From: Mycolicibacterium wolinskyi
Lineage (GTDB): Bacteria; Actinomycetota; Actinomycetes; Mycobacteriales; Mycobacteriaceae
Assembly: GCF_002101965.1 (NCBI RefSeq)
Contig: NZ_LQQA01000030.1
Span: 558,001 to 622,000 of the forward strand
Direction: 5' to 3'
DNA: 64,000 nucleotides
Each line of letters begins with the position of its first letter. The first letter of the stretch is position 1. Positions 25,464-33,199 of this stretch are shown piece by piece. Under the pieces are notes generated by a model, which did no database searches, had not been told where the DNA came from, and saw nothing but the letters and a program-made list of their open reading frames with translations. A program made the position numbers and the translations under genes.

Positions 25464-25808
25464 TCATCCGTCGCCGTCGTGCAGCAGCGGGGAGTGGCGG
25501 CGGTAGCCCGGCCGTAGTGTGACGTGGTCGGCGCATACGCGCCCGACATCCTCCCAGGCCGCCAAGAATGTCCCGCGGTGGCGCCAGCGCGCGATCGCCG
25601 CGATGAGTGCGGGCGAATCAAGGCTCGTGCGTTCGTATCCGAGGTAGGACGAGCGGGTGCGCGGGCTGACGACGAGACCGGTGACGCGCGGTGTGGGTGG
25701 ATGGTCGGCACGGTCACCGGCAATACCGAGCCGCACGTCGACCACGATGCCCACCGGATGGTGGCCGGCGTCGATGACCTGTAACCCGAGCAGACTACTC
25801 AGCTGCAT
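25464..25808 (-). CDS. PRC-barrel-like protein (first of a pair)
   Basis: 114 residues: MQLSSLLGLQVIDAGHHPVGIVVDVRLG is the beta-barrel opening seen in PRC-barrel proteins, followed by a conserved PRVTGLVVSPRTRSSYLGYERT block. The ATG at 25808 overlaps the end of its upstream paralogue, so the two are coupled. They accompany an Nramp-type transporter, so a regulatory or metal-binding role is possible. Confidence 0.65.
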   Translation of the reverse strand: MQLSSLLGLQVIDAGHHPVGIVVDVRLGIAGDRADHPPTPRVTGLVVSPRTRSSYLGYERTSLDSPALIAAIARWRHRGTFLAAWEDVGRVCADHVTLRPGYRRHSPLLHDGDG

Positions 25809-26160
25809 GAGTGCCCCCGGGAATGCGGGCCACGATGTGATCTCGCAGCCATCTCTCCATCCATTGCACATCGAATTTCATGTCGGTGGGCGCCAGTTTT
25901 ACTGTCACGCCGATGGAAGCCACGAGTTTCCAAGGGATTTCCCGCAGCCGTGACCGGGGTGGGGTGCCGCCGAAGATGCGGGTCGCCACGACCTGGCCGG
26001 ACAGCAGCCCGGTGACGCGCGGCGCCGGGCTGCCCGGCTCGATCTCTCGATCGACCTCGACCCCCTCGAGCTCGAGGTCGTCGACGATGCCGACCGGATC
26101 GCCGTTGTCGTCGACCAACTGACGGTCCAGCAGGTGCAGGCGTGCGTCCAGTGTCGTCAT
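25795..26160 (-). CDS. PRC-barrel-like protein (second of a pair)
   Basis: 121 residues. DRQLVDDNGDPVGIVDDLELEGVEVD is a PRC-barrel type beta unit, then PAPRVTGLLSGQVVATRIFGG and LREIPWKLVASIGVTVKL. It overlaps the Nramp gene by 4 nt upstream and the smaller paralogue downstream. The pair appears to derive from a duplication (PVGIV-DV/DL and PRVTGL blocks shared). In other actinobacteria such proteins neighbour metal transporters. Confidence 0.65.
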   Translation of the reverse strand: MTTLDARLHLLDRQLVDDNGDPVGIVDDLELEGVEVDREIEPGSPAPRVTGLLSGQVVATRIFGGTPPRSRLREIPWKLVASIGVTVKLAPTDMKFDVQWMERWLRDHIVARIPGGTHAAE

Positions 26161-27386
26161 TGTCCGGCTCCGGTCACGATCATCAAAGGGATGGCAGCCA
26201 ACGATGCGGCCAGGATGATCACGAGATAGATCGAACCCAACACATTCGTCACCCTTCCGTTCGTCTTGTCGCCCATGTATTCCGGGTCGTTGGACACGAT
26301 GAGAATCGGCAGATAGGTCAACGGCAGCGCGATGGCGGAGAACACCACGGAGTACTCGGTGACCATGACCGGGTCGACACCCGTGAACAGAACCGCGGCG
26401 CCGACGACGATGCTCACGAACATCACCACATGGAATCGCGCCGCCTCGGCGGGGCGGCGGAATTTGCCCCATGGCCAGCCGAGAAACTGCGCGAGGGTGT
26501 AGCCGCTGGACAGCGTGGTCTCCAGGGCCGCCCCGAAGGTGGCCGCCACGATGCCGACGATCGCGAACGCCAGTGCGAGCTTTCCACCGGCCACGGCCAC
26601 CGGCATCACGACCTGGGACAGCGACGTCACCTCGATTCCGTTGGGCAGCAGCACCAACGTGGCGCACGCGGCGATCGCGATCGACAGGATGCCGCCCAGC
26701 GGGAAACCGATCATGACGTTGAGTCGCGAAACACCGAGATCCTTTGTCTTCCAATGTTCCTCCACGGCCCCGGAGGAGAAGAAGAAGACTTCGTACGGAG
26801 TCATCGCAGCGCCGAACAGCGCGATGGCGTAGTACCAGTAGGTCGCCGACGACTCCGATTCCGGGATGGCCGGCTGCAGCGCCTGATGCGTCAGGTCCGA
26901 CCAATTCGGTTGCAGGAGAAAGACGCAGACCGCGAACACGATCAGGCTCAATCCCATGATCCCGGCGACGTTTTCCATGATGCTGAACTTCACCCGCCAG
27001 ATCACGATCCATACGGCGAAGGCGGCCACCGGAATCCACATCATCGGGCCCACGTCGGTCGCGAGTTCCAACGCGATCGCGACGCCGCCGATCTCGGCGG
27101 TCAGCGTCATGAGGTTGATGAGGAACGAGGCGCTGAGATTGGCCGCCGCGGTCCGCGGGCCCAGCCGTTCACGGATGATCTCGAAGGTGGCTCGGCCACT
27201 GACCGCCGCCACCCGGCCGGCCATCTGCGCGAACAGGCAGATCCCGATGACGCCGACCACCACGACCCAGGCCAGCGCGAGGCCGAACCTGGACCCGACG
27301 ACCGCGTTGGTGACGAGGTCGCCGATGTCGAGGAATCCGCCGATGGCGGTAAGGATGCCCAGCGCTACCGCGAAGAATTTCTTCAT
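26157..27386 (-). CDS. Nramp-related metal transporter with non-canonical metal site
   Basis: 409 residues, about eleven membrane helices, clear Nramp family layout. Helix 1 reads FLDIGDLVTNAVVGSRFG where true Mn/Fe Nramps have DPGN, and helix 6 reads MTPYEVFFFSSGAVEEHW where they have MPHN. So both unwound helices that hold the metal differ. Nramp-related proteins with altered sites transport Mg or other ions, so the substrate is open. It forms an operon with an upstream single-helix protein and the two downstream PRC-barrel-like genes. Confidence 0.78.
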   Translation of the reverse strand: MKKFFAVALGILTAIGGFLDIGDLVTNAVVGSRFGLALAWVVVVGVIGICLFAQMAGRVAAVSGRATFEIIRERLGPRTAAANLSASFLINLMTLTAEIGGVAIALELATDVGPMMWIPVAAFAVWIVIWRVKFSIMENVAGIMGLSLIVFAVCVFLLQPNWSDLTHQALQPAIPESESSATYWYYAIALFGAAMTPYEVFFFSSGAVEEHWKTKDLGVSRLNVMIGFPLGGILSIAIAACATLVLLPNGIEVTSLSQVVMPVAVAGGKLALAFAIVGIVAATFGAALETTLSSGYTLAQFLGWPWGKFRRPAEAARFHVVMFVSIVVGAAVLFTGVDPVMVTEYSVVFSAIALPLTYLPILIVSNDPEYMGDKTNGRVTNVLGSIYLVIILAASLAAIPLMIVTGAGQ

Positions 27387-27850
27387 CAGCGGTATCCGGT
27401 CTCCAGGGCGTCGGCCGCCGCCACCAGGTCGGCACGGAGCTTGCCGAGGTCGGGTGTCACGGTGACCTCCCGCAGCGTCGCAGACGCGGCGTTGAGCTGC
27501 CCGACGATGGTGGTCATCGACTCGGTGAGCAGCGTCTGCCTGGCGATGTCGACGGGGTCCTCGGCCTTGAGTTCGGCGATGCCCTCATAGGCCTTCACGA
27601 CATCGCTACGCGCGTCCGAGATCTGCACGCTCGCCAGTTGCGGTGTGGACCGGTCCCGCATCCGCAGATCGAGCGCCATGGCGGCGCTGCGGGCTGCCGA
27701 CACCGTTTCTTCCATCGCCGATGCCAGCTGACCCGGCATCCCGTCGCGATTGGCCGGACAGCGGGTGAGTAACAGCCCCAGCGCGGCAATCATCAGGGCG
27801 GTCAGCACAACCGCCCGGATCCGCCGGATTCTGTCGGCTTTCTGCGCCAC
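27386..27850 (-). CDS. Single-helix exported/membrane protein, unknown
   Basis: 154 residues. A hydrophobic helix (~13-29: VVLTALMIAALGLLLTRC) is followed by a helical extracytoplasmic region with repeated amphipathic helices (SAMEETVSAARSAAMALDLRMRD, LTESMTTIVGQLNAASATLREV). The GTG at 27850 has GAGGGGGC upstream; the longer open frame overlaps the SDR gene. Its stop overlaps the Nramp start (ATGA), so it may be an accessory part of the transporter. Cys30 at the helix end is not a clear lipobox. Confidence 0.68.
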   Translation of the reverse strand: MAQKADRIRRIRAVVLTALMIAALGLLLTRCPANRDGMPGQLASAMEETVSAARSAAMALDLRMRDRSTPQLASVQISDARSDVVKAYEGIAELKAEDPVDIARQTLLTESMTTIVGQLNAASATLREVTVTPDLGKLRADLVAAADALETGYR

Positions 27851-27860
27851 GGCCGCCCCC

Positions 27861-28742
27861 TCAGCCGGGGAGCGTCTCGCCGCCGATTGGTGCGAGCACC
27901 TCGCCGCTGTAGTACGACGACAGCTGCCCGGACGCGAAGAAAACGTATGACGGCGCGATCTCGTCCGGCTGGGCGGCGCGCCCGAAAGGCGCTTGCTCAC
28001 CGAAGGATTCGACGCGCTCGGCATCCATGGTCGCCGGGATCAACGGCGTCCACACCGGGCCGGGTGCCACACAGTTCACCCGGATTCCGCGATCGGTCAG
28101 GGATTGCGCCAACGAGTAGGTGAGCGCGATCACCGCCCCTTTGGTGGCCGAGTAATCGATCAGGGTCTTGTTGCCCCGCAGCCCGTTGATGGACGCGGTG
28201 TTGATGATGGCCCCGCCCTCCGGCATATGTGCGAGCGCAGCTTTGGTCACGTGAAAGAAGCTGTCGATGTTGACGGCGAACGTGTGGCGCCATTGCTCGT
28301 CGCTGATCGCGGTGAGGTCTGCCGTAGGTTCCTGGTAGGCAACATTGTTCACAAGAATGTCGATGCCGCCCAGCGCGCCCGCGGTCTTCGTGACGATCGC
28401 CCGGCACTGGTCCACTTCGCTGAGGTCGCCGGGCAACCGCAGGCACCGCCGGCCGGCATCCTCGACGAGCGACGCGGTATGGGTGGCGTCGTCGTGCTCC
28501 TCGAGGTAGGCGATCGCGACGTCGGCACCCTCCTTCGCGAACGCGACGGCCACTGCCCGGCCGATTCCCGAGTCTCCGCCCGTGATCAGCGCCCGCTTGC
28601 CCTCCAACAGTCCGCGGCCCACGTAATCCCGCATCTCGTCGCGCGGTTGCTGGGCCATATCGGACGTATGTCCCGGATACGGGATCACGGTGTCGTTGTC
28701 GGGCGTCTCTTTCCGGCTGTCTCCGGTGTTCTCGTCGCTCAT
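27861..28742 (-). CDS. Short-chain dehydrogenase (YghA/general stress type, long N-terminus)
   Basis: 293 residues. A ~45-residue N-terminal extension (IPYPGHTSDMAQQPRDEM) precedes the SDR core: TGGDSGIG cofactor loop, NNVAYQEP, catalytic Ser in NTASINGL and YSATKG, and a VAPGPVWTPLIPA end. The extension and the PYPGxT-M..QP pattern are typical of the stress-linked SDRs related to E. coli YghA and Bacillus YdaD. Likely NAD(P)-dependent aldehyde/ketone reductase. Follows the small acidic protein gene by 13 nt. Confidence 0.85.
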   Translation of the reverse strand: MSDENTGDSRKETPDNDTVIPYPGHTSDMAQQPRDEMRDYVGRGLLEGKRALITGGDSGIGRAVAVAFAKEGADVAIAYLEEHDDATHTASLVEDAGRRCLRLPGDLSEVDQCRAIVTKTAGALGGIDILVNNVAYQEPTADLTAISDEQWRHTFAVNIDSFFHVTKAALAHMPEGGAIINTASINGLRGNKTLIDYSATKGAVIALTYSLAQSLTDRGIRVNCVAPGPVWTPLIPATMDAERVESFGEQAPFGRAAQPDEIAPSYVFFASGQLSSYYSGEVLAPIGGETLPG

Positions 28743-28755
28743 TGCCGTTTGCCCC

Positions 28756-28989
28756 CTATTCCTCGCGGCCGAACTCGTCGAGCTCCGGATCGAGATCGAC
28801 GGCTTCGCGCTGCTCCTGCCAGTCCGGTTCGGTGGCCTCCAGCGGCGGGGCGTCGGCGGATGGGGTGAAAGCCTCCTCATCCTCGACCGGCCCGGTGGTT
28901 TCGCGTTGTTGCTCGACAGCGTCGGCGACTGGCACCTCGTCGGGTAGATCCTCGCGGTCCATGGAGCGTCGGATACCCGGAGCGCTCAT
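28756..28989 (-). CDS. Small acidic hydrophilic protein, 77 residues
   Basis: MSAPGIRRSMDREDLPDEVPVADAVEQQRETTGP then an acidic tail (PDWQEQREAVDLDPELDEFGREE). No hydrophobic segment and no recognised domain. The ATG at 28989 is 52 nt from the divergent glycosyltransferase gene. First gene of a minus-strand unit leading to the stress SDR. A conserved-looking small protein, function unknown. Confidence 0.72.
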   Translation of the reverse strand: MSAPGIRRSMDREDLPDEVPVADAVEQQRETTGPVEDEEAFTPSADAPPLEATEPDWQEQREAVDLDPELDEFGREE

Positions 28990-29006
28990 GATCAAACTCT
29001 TCGCGT

Positions 29007-29031
29007 GTTTAAGAGGCACTTCGCCGGGTAC
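29007..29031 (+). promoter_or_regulatory. SigF promoter at the head of the sugar cluster (leaderless)
   Basis: GTTT (29007-29010), 15 nt, GGGTAC (29026-29031); the -10 starts 15 nt before the ATG at 29041. The longer open frame starting at 29005 would place the start upstream of this promoter, so 29041 is the better start. Confidence 0.8.
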
Positions 29032-29040
29032 TTCCGCCCC

Positions 29041-30012
29041 ATGGATGAAGACTTCACGCGGACCCTGCTCGCGTGGCATGTGCACGGCTCCTGGATGGAG
29101 TCGTTCACCGCTGGTCGACATCGCTATCTGGTTCCGCTCAACGCCGAGCGGGACGCTGACGGGCGTGGGTTGTGCGGACGGGATTGGCCACGCGCGCAAG
29201 AGATTTCGATTGGCGAGCTGCGTGACCAGGATGTCGACCTTGTCGTCCTGCAACGACCAGAAGAGCTGGAGCTGGCGGCAGAGTGGCTCGGGCGCCGGCC
29301 GGGTATCGATGTGCCCGCCGTCTACGTCGAGCACAATGCGCCCCGCCCGTTTGCGGTGGACAGCACCCACCCGCTCGCCGGACGCCGCGACATCCCGCTC
29401 GTCCATGTGACCGACTTCAACCGGCTGATGTGGGACAACGGTGTCGCGCCGACGACGGTGATCACTCACGGAATCGCCGATCCCGGCAATTTCTACACCG
29501 GCGACGTCGCGGCCGCCGCCACGATGATCAACGAACCGCTTCGGCGCTGGCGAACAGTCGGCGCCGATCTGCTGTCCGAATTGTGCGCGCACGTGCCGAT
29601 CGATGTCTGGGGCATCGACACTTTGGAGCTCAATCGCCCGGGCGGTCGATCCGCGGTCCGCGGCAAGGGAGACGTGCCGCGGAACAGGCTGTGGCGTCAG
29701 ATCGCCCGGCGGCGGGTGTACGTGCACACCGCCCGGTGGACTTCGCTGGGGCTGTCGCTGGTCGAGGCGATGTATCTGGGAATGCCCGTGGTGGCCGTCG
29801 CATCGACGGAGGCCCCGCAGGTGGTTCCGGCCGAAGCGGGGGTGGTGAGCAGCGACGTGGCGACCCTCGCCTATGCGTTGCAGGGCTTCGTCACCGACAC
29901 GGCCGCGGCGACGGTGGCGGGCAAGGCCGCCCGTGAATTCGCCATGGCTCACTTTTCACTCGACCGGTTCCTCGGTGAATGGGACCGGGTCATCGAGGAG
30001 TGCTGCCGATGA
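29041..30012 (+). CDS. Glycosyltransferase (GT-B type, mycobacterial HVHGSW family)
   Basis: 323 residues. The opening TLLAWHVHGSWMESFTAGRHRYLVP is the signature of an actinobacterial glycosyltransferase group. The C-terminal half has the donor-binding layout: VYVHTARWTSLGLSLVEAMYLGMPVVAVASTEAPQVV. It is the first gene of the sugar cluster and is read from a SigF promoter, with a GT4 gene 19 nt downstream. Donor and acceptor sugars are unknown. Confidence 0.82.
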   Translation: MDEDFTRTLLAWHVHGSWMESFTAGRHRYLVPLNAERDADGRGLCGRDWPRAQEISIGELRDQDVDLVVLQRPEELELAAEWLGRRPGIDVPAVYVEHNAPRPFAVDSTHPLAGRRDIPLVHVTDFNRLMWDNGVAPTTVITHGIADPGNFYTGDVAAAATMINEPLRRWRTVGADLLSELCAHVPIDVWGIDTLELNRPGGRSAVRGKGDVPRNRLWRQIARRRVYVHTARWTSLGLSLVEAMYLGMPVVAVASTEAPQVVPAEAGVVSSDVATLAYALQGFVTDTAAATVAGKAAREFAMAHFSLDRFLGEWDRVIEECCR

Positions 30013-30031
30013 GATTCGAAGGAGGAGGCGA

Positions 30032-31255
30032 ATGAAGATCGCGATGGTATCCGAGCATGCGAGCCCGCTGGCGGCACTGGGAGGCGTCGACGCAGGTGGA
30101 CAGAACGTCCACGTGGCGGCGCTGTCTGCGGCGCTGAGCCGGCAGGGCCACCAGGTCAGCGTGTACACCCGGCGCGATGATCCCGACCTCCCCGAACGGA
30201 TCGACACGCCAGACGGATACCGCGTGATCCACGTGCCCGCCGGGCCGGCGGAACCGATCCCCAAAGACGAACTGCTGCAGTACATGGGGGATTTCGCGCA
30301 GTTCCTGGACCTGGACTGGTCGATGGACCGGCCCGATGTCGTGCACGCCCATTTCTGGATGTCTGGCGTGGCCAGTCAATTGGCCGCACGCCACCTCAAT
30401 CTTCCCGCTGTGCAGACATTTCACGCGCTAGGCGTGGTCAAACGCCGTCACCAGGGAGCACAGGACACCAGCCCGCCCGAGCGGTTGAAACTCGAGGCGA
30501 TGGTGGCGCGCTGCGCGACGTGGGTTGCCGCCACCTGCACCGACGAGGTGTTCGAATTGATGCGGTTGGGCCGGTCGCGGTCGCGTACGTCGGTCGTGCC
30601 GTGCGGGGTGGATCTGAAACTGTTCAAGCCGGACGGCCCGATGGCACCGCGTGGCTCGCACTACCGCATCGTGAGTGTCGGCAGGTTCGTCGCCCGCAAG
30701 GGTTTTGATCTCGCGGTCCGCGCGCTGCCCGGTATCCCGAACGCCGAGTTGGTCATCGTGGGCGGTCCGCCGCCGTCAGCGCTCGAGAACGACCCTGAGG
30801 CCGTTCGACTTCGGCAACTCGCCCGCGAACTGGGCGTCTCGGATCGCGTGAAGCTGTGCGGATCGGTGGCGCGCGCCGACATGCCCGCGGTGCTGCGTTC
30901 GGCGGACGTCGTGGCATGCACGCCGTGGTACGAACCGTTCGGGATCGTGCCGCTGGAGGCCATGGCATGCGGTATTCCGGTGGTGGCGTCCGCGGTCGGC
31001 GGCATGCTCGACACGGTCGTGCACGACGTGACCGGGCGCCTGGTACCGCCGAAACGCCCGGACCTTCTCGCCGACGCCGTGGCCGGCCTGCTGCGCGACG
31101 AGTTCCTGCGCAAGAGCCTCGGCGCGGCCGGTCGTGATCGGGCCCGGTCACGCTATTCGTGGGACCGGATCGCCGCCGACACGCTGCGGGTGTATGACCG
31201 GGTCGGTCCCAGCGGATACATGCGTCAACCCACGACCAACGCATCGTCGGGATGA
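30032..31255 (+). CDS. GT4-family glycosyltransferase
   Basis: 407 residues. N-terminal acceptor domain with the GGVDAGGQNVHVAALSAALSRQGHQV glycine-rich loop found in sucrose-phosphate-synthase/MshA-like enzymes, and the C-terminal SVGRFVARKGFDLAVRALP and ACTPWYEPFGIVPLEAMACGIPVVAS (E-x7-E) donor site. GGAGGAGGCG before the ATG at 30032. The donor is probably a nucleotide sugar such as UDP- or GDP-linked hexose. Convergent with a GT2 gene, 5 nt apart. Confidence 0.88.
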   Translation: MKIAMVSEHASPLAALGGVDAGGQNVHVAALSAALSRQGHQVSVYTRRDDPDLPERIDTPDGYRVIHVPAGPAEPIPKDELLQYMGDFAQFLDLDWSMDRPDVVHAHFWMSGVASQLAARHLNLPAVQTFHALGVVKRRHQGAQDTSPPERLKLEAMVARCATWVAATCTDEVFELMRLGRSRSRTSVVPCGVDLKLFKPDGPMAPRGSHYRIVSVGRFVARKGFDLAVRALPGIPNAELVIVGGPPPSALENDPEAVRLRQLARELGVSDRVKLCGSVARADMPAVLRSADVVACTPWYEPFGIVPLEAMACGIPVVASAVGGMLDTVVHDVTGRLVPPKRPDLLADAVAGLLRDEFLRKSLGAAGRDRARSRYSWDRIAADTLRVYDRVGPSGYMRQPTTNASSG

Positions 31256-31260
31256 CGGGG

Positions 31261-32205
31261 TCAGCGATGACGCCCGTTTCCACGCTCGAGAACCGCGAGC
31301 GCGTCCTCGACACCTGCGGGCAGCGTGCGCCGATGCGCCAGCACTGCGGGCAGCCGAACCATCGCCTCGGCCGCCGCGCGGGCATGCTCGCCGTCTCGGG
31401 CCGCGGCGCGCAGCAGCGAGCCCGTCGCGTCGACGCACTGTCGCATCGGCCGGCGCAGCCACGTGGTGAGCACGGCATTGCGCAGGCTTCGAGCGTCCTG
31501 GGCCGCGGTGGCCGGTCGCTGGGAAGACGGCTGATGGATGGCTTTCAGCTCGGGGCAATAGCACAGGTGCCAGCCCAACGCCGCGAGATCGAGCGCGAGC
31601 AGTTGCTCCTCGCCACGGAAGTGCAGGATCTCGCTGAACCCGCCGGCCGCCTCGAACGCCGATTTGCGGACCATCGCCGAACAGGCGAGGAATCCGAGGA
31701 TCGACGGTCCCGGCAGATCCGGGCGGTGACCCAGCGCGCTGTTGGCCAGCTCCTCGACCATCGGATCGTCCCGGCGCTGCGGCCAGACCTCGGTACGGGC
31801 CGCGAGGACCGCGGTGTTGGGGTACCGGTCGAAGATCGCCGCACCACGGGCCGGAGCCGGCGGGTCCCACCACGAGTCGTCATCGCAGAACGCGATGTAC
31901 GGCGTACGGCAGGCTGCGACACCGATGTTGCGGCCGACGGCACCGAGATTCGATTTCAGGCCGATCAGGACAACCCGGCCACCGGACCGCGACGCGATGC
32001 GTCTGACGGCCTCGACCGAGTCGTCTTCGGAGCCGTTGTCGACCACCGTGATGGGGCACTCGGTCTCGTCGAGCAGACGGTGTATCACCGACACCAGTTC
32101 GGCCGACCGATTGCGGCTCGCGATCACGAACGAGACCTTCTCGCTTACCGGGGCGCTCTCTTCGGTACAGGTGCCGGTTCGTTCAACAGAGTCCATGGAG
32201 TCCAT
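31261..32205 (-). CDS. GT2-family glycosyltransferase
   Basis: 314 residues from ATG 32205. GT-A fold: VSFVIASRNRSAELVSVIHRLL, TVVDNGSEDDS, GRNIGVAACRTPYIAFCDDDSWW (the DxD metal site) and FRGEEQLLALDLAALGWHLCYCP. A SigF promoter whose -10 starts 17 nt before 32205 supports this start over the longer frame to 32247. The only minus-strand gene of the cluster. Confidence 0.85.
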   Translation of the reverse strand: MDSMDSVERTGTCTEESAPVSEKVSFVIASRNRSAELVSVIHRLLDETECPITVVDNGSEDDSVEAVRRIASRSGGRVVLIGLKSNLGAVGRNIGVAACRTPYIAFCDDDSWWDPPAPARGAAIFDRYPNTAVLAARTEVWPQRRDDPMVEELANSALGHRPDLPGPSILGFLACSAMVRKSAFEAAGGFSEILHFRGEEQLLALDLAALGWHLCYCPELKAIHQPSSQRPATAAQDARSLRNAVLTTWLRRPMRQCVDATGSLLRAAARDGEHARAAAEAMVRLPAVLAHRRTLPAGVEDALAVLERGNGRHR

Positions 32206-32216
32206 AACCCGGCGAA

Positions 32217-32241
32217 CTACCCGCGACGACGAACGGCAAAC
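32217..32241 (-). promoter_or_regulatory. SigF promoter for the GT2 gene
   Basis: On the minus strand: GTTT (32241-32238), 15 nt, GGGTAG (32222-32217). Predicted start around 32210, a few bases before the ATG at 32205. Confidence 0.75.
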
Positions 32242-32245
32242 CCTC

Positions 32246-33190
32246 ATGCATGAACTGAAGCGTGTCTTGGTAACCGGGGGCGGCGGCTTCCTCGGCGGTC
32301 ATCTGTGCGAACGCATGCTCGATGAGGGCCTCGAAGTGATCTGCGTCGACGATCTGTCGACCAGTGCCCCCACCGCCGCCGGCCTGCTGCGCGACCGCGA
32401 GGGCTACCAGTTCGTCCAACACGACATCAGTGACCCGCTGACCGAGATACCAGCCGTGGACACGATCTTCCACCTGGCATCGCCCGCGTCGCCGGTGGAC
32501 TATCAACGCCTGCCGTTGCAGACCCTGCGCACCGGTGCGCTCGGCACGGCGAACGCACTCGAGGTCGCCGAACGCTGTGGCGCGCGGCTGGTGCTGGCGT
32601 CGACGAGTGAAGTCTATGGCGACCCGCTGGAACATCCACAGCGGGAAAGCTATTGGGGCAATGTCAATCCCGTCGGCCCGCGCAGTATGTACGACGAAGC
32701 CAAACGATTTGCCGAGGCGTTGACGTTCTCCTATCAGCGGGCGCGAAACGCCGACATCGGGGTCGCGCGGATATTCAACACATACGGCCCGCGCATGCGC
32801 GCCGACGACGGCCGCATCGTGCCGACGTTCTGCCGCCAGGCTCTGGCCGGGGAGCCCATCACCGTACACGGTTCGGGCAGGCAGACCCGGTCGCTGTGCT
32901 ACGTCGACGACACCGTCGCGGGCTTGCTGGCGCTGGCCCGAAGCGACTGTGCCGGGCCCATCAACATCGGAAACCCGCACGAGCTCACGGTTCTGCAGAT
33001 CGCCGAACTCATCCGTGAGCTGGCCGGCAGTCAGTCGCCGGTCGAGTTCGTCGCGCAGGGAGATGACGATCCACAGCGGCGCTGCCCCGATATCACCGCG
33101 GCGTCCGAACAGCTCGGCTGGCGACCGCGGGTCGATTGCCGTCGTGGTTTGGCGATGACCCTCGAATGGTTTGCCGAACAAGGACTTTAG
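32246..33190 (+). CDS. NAD-dependent sugar epimerase/dehydratase (UDP-xylose synthase-like)
   Basis: 314 residues. Extended SDR: VLVTGGGGFLGGHLCERML (GxxGxxG), HLASPASPVDYQ, LASTSEVYGDP and catalytic MYDEAK (Y-x3-K). HLASPASP..Y and TSEVYGDPxxHPQxE.YWGNVNPxGxRSxYDE are typical of UDP-glucuronate decarboxylase (UXS), which makes UDP-xylose. The UDP-glucose dehydrogenase at the end of the cluster would supply its substrate. A dTDP-glucose-dehydratase role cannot be fully excluded. Confidence 0.82.
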   Translation: MHELKRVLVTGGGGFLGGHLCERMLDEGLEVICVDDLSTSAPTAAGLLRDREGYQFVQHDISDPLTEIPAVDTIFHLASPASPVDYQRLPLQTLRTGALGTANALEVAERCGARLVLASTSEVYGDPLEHPQRESYWGNVNPVGPRSMYDEAKRFAEALTFSYQRARNADIGVARIFNTYGPRMRADDGRIVPTFCRQALAGEPITVHGSGRQTRSLCYVDDTVAGLLALARSDCAGPINIGNPHELTVLQIAELIRELAGSQSPVEFVAQGDDDPQRRCPDITAASEQLGWRPRVDCRRGLAMTLEWFAEQGL

Positions 33191-33199
33191 GAGGCTTTT

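Noticed and set aside
29005..29040. GTG at 29005 as start of the first glycosyltransferase
   Set aside because: A SigF promoter occupies 29007-29031 and the conserved part of the protein begins after the ATG at 29041.
28756..29952. Minus-strand 398-residue open frame through the first glycosyltransferase
   Set aside because: Only its 3' end (28756-28989) is a credible gene, with its own ATG; the rest mirrors the plus-strand glycosyltransferase.
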